Part shown: positions 1-5,990 of the stretch, one piece after another
How positions within the stretch are numbered: position 1 is the stretch's first letter
Layout: each line of letters begins with the position of its first letter
Assembly: GCA_031253705.1 (NCBI GenBank)
Contig: JAIRVW010000252.1
Location: forward strand, 1-7,577
Direction: 5' to 3'
From: Brucellaceae bacterium
Lineage (GTDB): Bacteria; Pseudomonadota; Alphaproteobacteria; Rhizobiales; Rhizobiaceae
DNA length: 7,577 bases
The notes under the pieces: generated by a model
What the model was told of the DNA's origin: nothing
Databases searched by the model: none
The model's input: the letters and a program-made list of their open reading frames with translations, nothing else
Position numbers and translations under genes: made by a program

Positions 1-537
1 CACGGTTTTCAGGCGCATGTCGGGCCGATGCGTTCCAAGTCACGCGGTTCGGTCACATTGCGCTCCGGCGATCCGAAAGAGAAGCCGAAAATCCTGTTCA
101 ACTATATGTCGCATCCTGATGACTGGCACGATTTTCGTCATTGCATCCGCCTGACCCGCGAAATCTTCGGCCAGCAGGCTTTTGATGCCTATCGCGGACG
201 TGAGATTCAGCCAGGTGATGATCAGGTCACAGACGAGCAGCTGGATAATTTCATTCGCGACCATGCAGAGAGCGCGTTCCATCCATGCGGTACCTGTAAA
301 ATGGGTTCAGTCAACGACCCGATGGCCGTAGTTGATCCGGAATGCCGTGTGATTGGTGTTGAAGGTCTGCGCGTGGCCGACAGCTCAATTTTCCCGCGTG
401 TGCCTTACGGTAATCTCAACGGCCCGTCGATCATGACCGGTGAAAAAGCCTCAGACCATATCCTTGGCAAAACACCACTGCCGCGTTCCAATCAGGAGCC
501 TTGGATTAGTCCGCGCTGGCAAGTCTCCGACCGCTAA
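1..537 (+). CDS. betA: Choline dehydrogenase, C-terminal fragment (5' end outside window)
   Basis: FAD-dependent GMC-family oxidoreductase that oxidises choline to betaine aldehyde, usually associated with the inner membrane. The reading frame is open from base 1, so only the last 178 residues are present; full BetA is about 550. The visible part is the GMC C-terminal domain. His94 (fragment numbering, in HPCGTCKMG) and Asn138 (in YGNLNGPS) are 44 residues apart, the same spacing as the catalytic His466/Asn510 pair of choline oxidase, so the active site looks intact. The fragment ends with the family-typical Pro/Trp-rich tail ([12 protein letters not shown]). betB starts 35 bases downstream on the same strand with its own ribosome binding site, which indicates a betA-betB operon and supports choline over other GMC alcohol substrates. 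The promoter and any betI repressor gene would lie upstream of the window. An alternative GMC alcohol dehydrogenase is unlikely given betB. Confidence 0.93.
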   Translation, partial: HGFQAHVGPMRSKSRGSVTLRSGDPKEKPKILFNYMSHPDDWHDFRHCIRLTREIFGQQAFDAYRGREIQPGDDQVTDEQLDNFIRDHAESAFHPCGTCKMGSVNDPMAVVDPECRVIGVEGLRVADSSIFPRVPYGNLNGPSIMTGEKASDHILGKTPLPRSNQEPWISPRWQVSDR

Positions 538-560
538 TTTATAAAGCTCATAGAATTTTG

Positions 561-566
561 AAGGAA
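561..566 (+). promoter_or_regulatory. Ribosome binding site of betB
   Basis: AAGGAA lies 6 bases before ATG 573. It decides the start: the in-frame TTG at 558-560 lies immediately upstream of this site and has no Shine-Dalgarno sequence of its own in a suitable place. Confidence 0.75.
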
Positions 567-572
567 TTTCCC

Positions 573-2036
573 ATGCGTGCACAGCCGCAAGCCTCACATT
601 TTATCAATGGTCGTTTTGTTGAAGATACAACAGGTCGTGCTTTTGATGTGATCTATCCTGCCACCGGCGAAGTGATTGCCCGCCTGCATGGCGCGACACA
701 GACCATTGTCGATCAGGCTGTCGAAGCCGCTGCCAAAGCGCAGGTTGAATGGGCGAAGCTTAAACCTGTTGAGCGTGGGCGTATCCTGCGCCGTGCCGCG
801 GAACTGATGCGCGAGCGCAATCAGGAATTGTCGGAACTGGAAACACTGGATACAGGCAAGGCCATTCAGGAAACACTGGTGGCCGATGCAGCCTCCGGTG
901 CCGATGCCATGGAATATTTCGGCAGTGTGATCTCCGGTTTCAATGGCGAGTTTGTCGAACTTGGCGGGCCTTTTGCCTATACACGCCGCGAAGCGCTGGG
1001 CGTTTGCGTTGGTATCGGCGCATGGAATTACCCGATCCAGATCGCATCATGGAAATCAGCCCCTGCTCTGGCCATGGGCAATGCGGTGGTGTTCAAGCCA
1101 TCGGAAAATACACCGCTTTCAGCTCTGGCACTCGCACAGCTCTACAAGGATGCTGGTCTGCCGGACGGGCTTTTCAACGTGGTTCAGGGCTTTGGTGATG
1201 CAGGCGCAGCACTGATCAGCCATCCTAAAGTTGCCAAGGTTTCGCTCACCGGCTCTGTGCCGACGGGCAAAAAGATTATGGCGCAGGCCGGCAGTGAAAT
1301 GAAACAGGTCACCATGGAACTCGGCGGCAAATCCCCGCTGATCGTGTTTGATGATGCCGATCTGGAAAATGCCATTGGCGGCGTGATGCTCGGCAATTTC
1401 TATTCCACCGGTCAGGTCTGCTCCAACGGCACCCGCGTTTTCGTGCATGAGGCTGTTGCCGAGCGTTTTGTAACCCGTCTGGTTGAACGCACCCGTGCCA
1501 TCCAGAACGGCGATCCGCTTGATCCGAGCACGCAGATGGGGCCAATGGTGAGCCTTGCCCAGCGCGACAAGGTTTTGTCCTATATCGAAAAAGGTAAGGC
1601 AGAAGGTGCCAATCTGGTTTGCGGCGGCGGTGTTCCAGCCTTGCAGGGTCTGGAAAACGGTTTCTATATTGAGCCGACAATTTTCACCAATGTCAGCGAT
1701 GATATGACCATTGCGCGGGAAGAAATCTTCGGCCCCGTAATGAGCATTCTGACCTTTAAGGATGAAGATGAAGTCATCGCCCGCGCTAATGATACAGAAT
1801 TTGGCCTTGCTGCCGGTGTTTTCACCGCAGACAGCGCGCGCGGCCATCGTGTGATCGCCGCCCTCAAGGCCGGTACATGCTGGATCAATGCCTATAATCT
1901 GACACCGGTGGAAGTACCGTTCGGCGGCTATAAAAATTCTGGTATCGGCCGCGAAAATGGTCTTGCCGCCCTCTCCCATTACAGCCAGATCAAAACGGTC
2001 TATGTGGAAACCGGCAAAGTCGACAGCCCATACTAA
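573..2036 (+). CDS. betB: Betaine aldehyde dehydrogenase
   Basis: NAD(P)+-dependent aldehyde dehydrogenase that converts betaine aldehyde to glycine betaine, the second step after BetA. The protein has 487 residues, the usual size. Visible ALDH landmarks are Asn152 in AWNYP (oxyanion site), Lys175 in FKPSENTP (cofactor), the nucleotide-binding turn GSVPTG at 227-232, general base Glu249 in MELGGKSP, nucleophile Cys283 in GQVCSNGTR, and EEIFGP at 383-388. The C-terminus, with [13 protein letters not shown], is that of BetB proteins. I chose ATG 573 because AAGGAA at 561-566 lies 6 bases upstream; a TTG at 558 in the same frame would add five residues (MKEFP) but overlaps that ribosome binding site. 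The N-terminus [10 protein letters not shown] also resembles rhizobial/Brucella BetB as I remember it. The gene follows betA by 35 bases and is closed by a strong hairpin. The betA-betB order is the reverse of E. coli betB-betA. Confidence 0.95.
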   Translation: MRAQPQASHFINGRFVEDTTGRAFDVIYPATGEVIARLHGATQTIVDQAVEAAAKAQVEWAKLKPVERGRILRRAAELMRERNQELSELETLDTGKAIQETLVADAASGADAMEYFGSVISGFNGEFVELGGPFAYTRREALGVCVGIGAWNYPIQIASWKSAPALAMGNAVVFKPSENTPLSALALAQLYKDAGLPDGLFNVVQGFGDAGAALISHPKVAKVSLTGSVPTGKKIMAQAGSEMKQVTMELGGKSPLIVFDDADLENAIGGVMLGNFYSTGQVCSNGTRVFVHEAVAERFVTRLVERTRAIQNGDPLDPSTQMGPMVSLAQRDKVLSYIEKGKAEGANLVCGGGVPALQGLENGFYIEPTIFTNVSDDMTIAREEIFGPVMSILTFKDEDEVIARANDTEFGLAAGVFTADSARGHRVIAALKAGTCWINAYNLTPVEVPFGGYKNSGIGRENGLAALSHYSQIKTVYVETGKVDSPY

Positions 2037-2041
2037 AAACC

Positions 2042-2076
2042 AAAACACCGGCAGTTTGAAACTGCCGGTGTTTTTT
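2042..2076. terminator. Bidirectional intrinsic terminator between betB and the kinase gene
   Basis: CACCGGCAGTT (2046-2056) pairs perfectly with AACTGCCGGTG (2060-2070) around a 3-base loop. The stem is flanked by AAAA on the left and TTTTTT on the right, so it gives a U-tail in either direction. It starts 5 bases after the betB stop and ends 8 bases before the stop of the converging kinase gene, so it can terminate both transcripts. Confidence 0.92.
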
Positions 2077-2084
2077 ATTCTGCA

Positions 2085-3743
2085 TCATTCCTGTTCGGTA
2101 TCAGCTTCATCGTCAGCGACCGGATTTTCATCCATCAGCTCGACATAATCGGCATAATCCATCTGCATACGGCGATAGACCAGATATTTTGCATCGTGAT
2201 AGGCAGAAATTGCACCGTTGCGTGGCTCCAGCACTTCACCTTTGCCGCTCATTGCCGCCATCGCCTGCGGTAAATCGACGAAATCACCGCTGGCAACAGC
2301 GCCAAGCATGGCTGAGCCCAGCAACACCGGTTCAGCCTGTTCCGGCACCAGCACGCGGCAGCCGGTAGCGTCTGCATGTTCGCGCAAATAAAGCTGATTG
2401 CGCGCCAGACCGCCGGAGACCACCAGCGTATCAATCTCCATGCCTTCATGGCGCATTTCTTCAAGAATATGCCTTGTGCCATAGGCCAGCGCCTGAATGG
2501 TCGCCAGATAATCCAGCGCCAGATCATCCAGCTCGTGATCCAGTGTCAGACCGACAATCGCGCCTTTGCGCCAGCTTTCCGCCAATGGTGAGCGGTTGCC
2601 GTGGAAATCCGGCTGCACATGGCGATGACGCGTCAGCGTTGCAGTTTCTTCAGCCATTTTTGCCAGATGTGCATCGAGCAGATCAGCAATGCGCTTGCCC
2701 GGATTTTCGGCTGCCAGTTTAACCGACACCGCATGACGCGCAATCACCGCATCAATCAAGGCACCTGCTGCCGACTGACCGCCTTCATTTGCCCAGAGAT
2801 CAGGCAGCAGAGCCGAATAATATGGCCCCCAGACACCCGAGACAAAAACCGGCTCTTTGCTCAGAGCAATATGGCAGGTTGAGGTACCGGCGATCAATGC
2901 CAGACGCTGCTCTGTTGCACTCACACCGGCATTGTCCTCAACGGCCAGCGTGCCGAGCGCACCGGAATAAGCATCGATCAGGCCGGTGGAAACGGCGATA
3001 CCAGCTTTAAGACCAAGCTCCGTTGCGGCCTCTTCCGACAATTTTCCGGCAATCTCACCGGCTGCACCGAAGCGATTGCCGATGGCTGCAAAATCATCAT
3101 CGCCCAGTTCTTCAAGACCAATATTCTCTAGAAACGCGCTATCCCAGCCCTCTCCGGCTTTGCCCCGATCGCCGAGATAAGTCCACTTGCACACCGGTGA
3201 GCAAAGGGAGCGCATATCGGTGCCGGTAGCACGATGCACCAGCCAGTCCGGCAAATCCCAGAAAGCGGCTGTCTGCGTCCAGCTTTGTGGCAGTTCACGT
3301 TTGAACCAACGAATTGTCGGCAGCTCCATTTCCGGCGACATACGACCGCCGACATGGTTCAGCACCTTGCCGCCAATTTCAGTGATCTCTTCGGCATCAT
3401 TGATCGCGCGATGATCCATCCACAGGATCACATCCTGATCCGGCTCGCCTTTCGGGCTGACAGTGACCGGCTTGCCTTCCGCATCAGCAACGACCAGCGA
3501 ACAGGTAGCATCAAAGCCGATACCGGCAACGCTGTCCGCAGCAATAGCGGCTTCAGTCATTGCAGCTTTCACAGCCTTGCAGATCGATGCCCAGATATGC
3601 GCCGAGCTTTGCTGTGCAAAATCCGCCTGCGGGCGGAATGTCTCAATGGCACAAGCAGCAGTGCCAAGTAACCGGCCTTTGCTGTCAAAAATCCCTGCTC
3701 TGGCGCTGCCGGTTCCGACATCAATTCCGATATAGTGGCGCAT
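2085..3743 (-). CDS. FGGY-family carbohydrate kinase, D-ribulokinase type
   Basis: Predicted cytoplasmic ATP-dependent sugar kinase of 552 residues with the two-domain FGGY/hexokinase/actin fold. Motifs in order: phosphate-1 loop DVGTG at 8-12; FDATCSLVV around 78-86, containing TCSLV, which I recall as a signature of D-ribulokinases (human FGGY/yeast YDR109C group); sugar-contacting WMDHR at 108-112; catalytic Asp257 in GLIDAYSG; phosphate-2 motif AGTS at 285-288; the WGPYYSALLPDLWANEGG block from 305; adenosine motif VVSGGLARN at 441-449. The family assignment is firm. D-ribulose as substrate is an inference, and ribitol- or erythritol-pathway sugars are possible. No transporter or polyol dehydrogenase lies beside it, unlike many pentitol operons. 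The C-terminus ends in an acidic tail rich in Asp and Glu. Start: GAGG at 3751-3754 lies 7 bases before ATG 3743 and 4 bases before ATG 3746; TTG 3749 is too close. The gene is divergent from rpoN and convergent with betB. Confidence 0.9.
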   Translation of the reverse strand: MRHYIGIDVGTGSARAGIFDSKGRLLGTAACAIETFRPQADFAQQSSAHIWASICKAVKAAMTEAAIAADSVAGIGFDATCSLVVADAEGKPVTVSPKGEPDQDVILWMDHRAINDAEEITEIGGKVLNHVGGRMSPEMELPTIRWFKRELPQSWTQTAAFWDLPDWLVHRATGTDMRSLCSPVCKWTYLGDRGKAGEGWDSAFLENIGLEELGDDDFAAIGNRFGAAGEIAGKLSEEAATELGLKAGIAVSTGLIDAYSGALGTLAVEDNAGVSATEQRLALIAGTSTCHIALSKEPVFVSGVWGPYYSALLPDLWANEGGQSAAGALIDAVIARHAVSVKLAAENPGKRIADLLDAHLAKMAEETATLTRHRHVQPDFHGNRSPLAESWRKGAIVGLTLDHELDDLALDYLATIQALAYGTRHILEEMRHEGMEIDTLVVSGGLARNQLYLREHADATGCRVLVPEQAEPVLLGSAMLGAVASGDFVDLPQAMAAMSGKGEVLEPRNGAISAYHDAKYLVYRRMQMDYADYVELMDENPVADDEADTEQE

Positions 3744-3750
3744 CATCAAT

Positions 3751-3754
3751 CCTC
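3751..3754 (-). promoter_or_regulatory. Ribosome binding site of the FGGY kinase
   Basis: On the minus strand GAGG, followed by ATTG, precedes the tandem ATG codons at 3746 and 3743. Spacing is 4 bases to the first and 7 to the second, which favours the second ATG. Confidence 0.6.
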
Positions 3755-3780
3755 ATGCACAGAAGAAAACTTTGATTCCG

Positions 3781-3808
3781 TGCTTACAACAATTTCATGA
3801 CGTATCAA
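3781..3808 (-). promoter_or_regulatory. Possible promoter of the FGGY kinase
   Basis: On the minus strand TTGATA (3808-3803, five of six matches to the -35 consensus) is followed after 16 bases by TAAGCA (3786-3781), a poor -10. This would give a 5' leader of roughly 30 bases before the kinase start. The -35 abuts the inverted repeat at 3808-3829. It is a weak match, supported mainly by its position. Confidence 0.25.
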
Positions 3809-3829
3809 TAGCACTGAAAAGAGTGCTAT
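3808..3829. repeat. Perfect inverted repeat (candidate operator) between kinase and rpoN
   Basis: ATAGCACT (3808-3815) and AGTGCTAT (3822-3829) are exact reverse complements separated by GAAAAG, making a 22-bp dyad that ends 10 bases before the rpoN ATG. It touches the putative kinase -35 on one side and overlaps the putative rpoN -10 (TATAAA, 3827-3832) on the other, as expected for an operator controlling both genes. It has no T-run, so it is not a terminator. It could instead act as an RNA hairpin if rpoN transcription starts upstream. No regulator gene is visible in the window. Confidence 0.55.
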
Positions 3830-3832
3830 AAA
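3827..3832 (+). promoter_or_regulatory. Possible -10 box of rpoN giving a leaderless transcript
   Basis: TATAAA at 3827-3832 is a good -10 match. Transcription would start about 7 bases after it, which is at or just before the A of ATG 3840. No Shine-Dalgarno sequence is seen before that ATG, which fits a leaderless mRNA. The matching -35 position (about 3804-3809, ATCAAT) is poor, so activation or another sigma factor might be needed. Confidence 0.35.
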
Positions 3833-3839
3833 CAGATCA

Positions 3840-5150
3840 ATGGCTCTCTCTTCCAAGCCCGTTTTGCGGCAGACCCAATCACTGACCATGACACCGCAAA
3901 TGCAGCAATCGCTCAAAGTGCTGCAAATGAGCCGTGCTGAGCTGGAAGACTTTGTACAAAGTGAAATAGAAGCCAATCCGCTTTTGCAAAGAGCGCCAAG
4001 CGGCGCACTGCCCTCTTCCGCCACCTCGGACTATTCTGTTGAAGATTTAGGAACAGTACAGCATTCCCTGCAGGATCATGTGGCCGAGCAGATCAATCTC
4101 AGCATCAGGGACAAGACCGAGCGGCATATCGCCGAAGTGCTTGCCGAGACTTTGGACGAATCCGGTTATCTCCATGCGGATTTAGCGCAAATCGCCAAAC
4201 GCCTGAATGTGACACCGGAACAGGTTATGCGCGTTCTGCACCAATGTCAGGCTTTTGAACCGGCGGGACTTTTCGCCCGCAATCTGGCGGAATGTCTGCG
4301 TCTGCAGCTCATTACCGATGATCGCCTGACTGCAGAAATGGCCATTCTGCTTAAGCATCTTGATCTGGTGGCAAAGCGTGATTTCACCGCGCTTAAAAAG
4401 CTCTGCGATGCGGATGATGAAGAACTGGCAGAACTACTGGGAGAACTCCGTGGCTTGAACCCCAAACCCGGTCTGATCTTCGACAGCACACCTGCCCTGA
4501 CCATCATTCCCGATTTGCTGGTTACCAAGACACCGAATAGCGAATGGAGCATCACGCTCAATCCGCAGGCTCTGCCCCGTGTACTGATGAATGAGGATTA
4601 TAGCCGTAAGCTCAGTGACAACAGCCTTTCCAAGCAAGAGAAGCAGTTTCTGCGTGCCTGCAAACAAAAAGCCAGCTGGCTAACCCGTATTCTCGATCAG
4701 CGCGCGCAGACAGTGCTCAATGTCGGCGAGCAGATCATCACTCATCAGCAAGGTTTTCTGGAAAGCGGTGCTGTTGCGCTCAAACCACTGACCATGCAAA
4801 TGGTGGCTGATGCGATTGAGATGCATGAAAGCACCATCAGCCGCGTTACCAATCAGAAATATATGATGACCCCGCAAGGTCTGTATGAATATCGTTATTT
4901 CTTCAATGCGGCGATCAGGGGCAAAACCGGCGATGATATTGCCTCGGAAGCCGTGCGCATCAAAATCCGCACGCTGATTGCGCAGGAAAACATCGACAGC
5001 ATTTTGTCTGATGAGGCCATCGTGCAAAAACTTGATACTGAAGGCATTGTTATCGCCCGCCGGACAGTCGCCAAATATCGCGAAGAACTCGGCATTCCTT
5101 CCTCCGCAAAACGACGGCGGGAAATGAAACTGCATACCCAAAAGAGATAA
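3840..5150 (+). CDS. rpoN: RNA polymerase sigma-54 factor, short form lacking acidic region II
   Basis: Sigma-54 directs RNA polymerase to -24/-12 promoters that need ATP-dependent enhancer-binding activators. Domains: region I at about 9-49 (Gln-rich, with MTPQMQQSLKVLQMS and NPLL); a linker of only 26 residues (50-75) between NPLL and SLQDHV; core-binding region III from about 76 to 230, with LDESGYL, NPKPG and IPDLLV; helix-turn-helix at 317-342 with HESTISRVT; and the RpoN box ARRTVAKYRE at 406-415, intact, with a basic C-terminus. At 436 residues it is shorter than E. coli RpoN (477) and typical rhizobial forms (about 500). The loss is mostly in acidic region II, as in Rhodobacter RpoN. 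After the HTH it reads TPQGLYEYRYFF where the usual sequence is (S/T)PRGIFELKYFF. The start is firm on homology: the frame is closed by TGA at 3798 and no other start codon lies between. No Shine-Dalgarno is visible. It stands alone, without lptB, hpf or ptsN, suggesting a paralogue. Confidence 0.93.
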   Translation: MALSSKPVLRQTQSLTMTPQMQQSLKVLQMSRAELEDFVQSEIEANPLLQRAPSGALPSSATSDYSVEDLGTVQHSLQDHVAEQINLSIRDKTERHIAEVLAETLDESGYLHADLAQIAKRLNVTPEQVMRVLHQCQAFEPAGLFARNLAECLRLQLITDDRLTAEMAILLKHLDLVAKRDFTALKKLCDADDEELAELLGELRGLNPKPGLIFDSTPALTIIPDLLVTKTPNSEWSITLNPQALPRVLMNEDYSRKLSDNSLSKQEKQFLRACKQKASWLTRILDQRAQTVLNVGEQIITHQQGFLESGAVALKPLTMQMVADAIEMHESTISRVTNQKYMMTPQGLYEYRYFFNAAIRGKTGDDIASEAVRIKIRTLIAQENIDSILSDEAIVQKLDTEGIVIARRTVAKYREELGIPSSAKRRREMKLHTQKR

Positions 5151-5178
5151 GGCCGCGTAATCAGCTACACGGCCTTAT
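5147..5178 (-). terminator. Hairpin between rpoN and ycaC, likely ycaC terminator
   Basis: ATAAGGCCG (5147-5155) and CGGCCTTAT (5170-5178) are a perfect 9-bp inverted repeat with a 14-base loop that can add a small GTA/TAC pairing. Read on the minus strand the stem is followed by CTCTTTTG, a modest U-tail, so it best serves the ycaC-like gene. On the plus strand the following bases are not T-rich. The left arm overlaps the rpoN stop codon. Confidence 0.5.
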
Positions 5179-5201
5179 CCGTAGTCTATTCAGCTACCCA
5201 A

Positions 5202-5828
5202 TTACTTCGAGGCTTTAACTGTGTTGTAGCTGTTAATCAGGTTGCGGTAATCTGGAATATGGTTTGCGAACAAAGTACCCAGACCTTCCACATCATTACG
5301 CCAGTCGCGATGCAACTCACAGGCAAGACCGAACCATGTCATCAGCTGTGCACCGTTAGCACTCATACGATCCCATGCGGAATGACGGGTGATTTCGTTG
5401 AATGTACCGGACGCATCGGTCACCACGAAAACTTCGAAATCTTCAGCCAGAGCCGACAGCGCTGGGAAAGCCACACAAACTTCGGTCACAACACCAGCGA
5501 TAATCAGCTGTTTCTTGCCGGTTGCCTTAACGGCTTTCACGAAATCTTCGTTATCCCAGGCGTTGATCTGGCCAGGACGGGCAATATAAGGCGCATTCGG
5601 GAAAAGCTCTTTCAGCTCAGGTACGAGCGGGCCGTTCGGGCCATCTTCGAAAGATGTGGTGAGAATGGTTGGCAGGTTGAAATATTTTGCCAGATCGGCA
5701 AGTGCCAGCACATTGTTCTTGAATTTATCAGGATCAATGTCACGAACCAGAGACAACAGGCCTGTCTGATGGTCTACGAGAAGAACGGCTGCATTATCTT
5801 TATCAAGACGGTTATAAGGCTTGGACAT
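5202..5828 (-). CDS. ycaC: YcaC-type isochorismatase-family cysteine hydrolase
   Basis: Small cytoplasmic hydrolase of 208 residues with the isochorismatase/nicotinamidase fold. Candidate active-site residues are Asp19 in LLVDHQ and nucleophile Cys118 in GVVTEVCVAFPALSA, which includes the Val-Thr region expected to form the cis-peptide; Arg84 in YIARPG lies about where many members have the catalytic lysine. The whole length follows E. coli YcaC as I recall it, including NEITRHSAWDRMS and the tail NHIPDYRNL, so the YcaC subgroup is firm. The physiological substrate of YcaC is not established; no specific amide or ester substrate can be read from the sequence. Start: ATG 5828 is 8 bases after GGAG at 5837-5840, and gives MSKPYNRL like the family; TTG 5834 lies too near that site. 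The gene is a single unit with its own upstream region, and converges on rpoN. Confidence 0.92.
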   Translation of the reverse strand: MSKPYNRLDKDNAAVLLVDHQTGLLSLVRDIDPDKFKNNVLALADLAKYFNLPTILTTSFEDGPNGPLVPELKELFPNAPYIARPGQINAWDNEDFVKAVKATGKKQLIIAGVVTEVCVAFPALSALAEDFEVFVVTDASGTFNEITRHSAWDRMSANGAQLMTWFGLACELHRDWRNDVEGLGTLFANHIPDYRNLINSYNTVKASK

Positions 5829-5836
5829 TTTCAAAA

Positions 5837-5840
5837 CTCC
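5837..5840 (-). promoter_or_regulatory. Ribosome binding site of ycaC
   Basis: GGAG on the minus strand stands 8 bases before ATG 5828 and decides between it and the in-frame TTG at 5834, which would have only two bases of spacing. Confidence 0.65.
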
Positions 5841-5885
5841 ATGGTTTTAAGTTGATGAAAATGAACCTACCCGTAAGACAAAAAC

Positions 5886-5906
5886 TCCAAACGAGAGCTA
5901 TTTGGA
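5886..5906. repeat. Inverted repeat upstream of ycaC, possible operator
   Basis: TCCAAA (5886-5891) and TTTGGA (5901-5906) form a perfect 6-bp dyad with a 9-base spacer, about 58 bases upstream of the ycaC start. The layout resembles a LysR-type or similar activator site, but no regulator gene is present and a 6-bp dyad can occur by chance. I see no convincing -35/-10 pair for ycaC in 5829-5945. Confidence 0.3.
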
Positions 5907-5945
5907 ACCACATCGTCCCAATAAAGAGACAATCAGGCTCTTTAC

Positions 5946-5976
5946 AAAACCGGAAGGAAGACAGGCCTCCCTCCGG
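5946..5976 (-). terminator. Intrinsic terminator after the ugpC-EEP transcript
   Basis: Read on the minus strand, CCGGAGGGAGG (5976-5966) pairs with CTTCCTTCCGG (5960-5950) as an 11-bp stem including two G-U pairs, with a 5-base loop, followed by TTTTG (5949-5945). It begins 14 bases after the stop codon of the EEP gene, so it probably ends the transcript coming from ugpC and separates it from ycaC. Confidence 0.72.
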
Positions 5977-5990
5977 CATAGTTCCATTGA

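Noticed and set aside
558..572. Upstream TTG start for betB adding MKEFP
   Set aside because: The TTG directly abuts the AAGGAA ribosome binding site that serves ATG 573, and BetB homologues begin at MRAQP-like sequence.
1119..2048. 309-codon open frame on the minus strand, antisense to betB
   Set aside because: It lies entirely across betB, whose protein is complete and well conserved; the antisense translation shows no recognisable domain and the start has no supporting context. It is a shadow frame, as are the other long antisense frames over the kinase, rpoN and EEP genes.
3744..3749. Earlier starts for the kinase (TTG 3749, ATG 3746)
   Set aside because: TTG 3749 is adjacent to the ribosome binding site. 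ATG 3746 remains possible, but its spacing of 4 bases is less favourable than 7 for ATG 3743.
5904..5921. Sigma-54-like promoter on the minus strand upstream of ycaC (TTGGGACG)
   Set aside because: The -24 half matches well (seven of eight), but at the required spacing the -12 position reads GGTT instead of TTGC, so the obligatory GC is missing.
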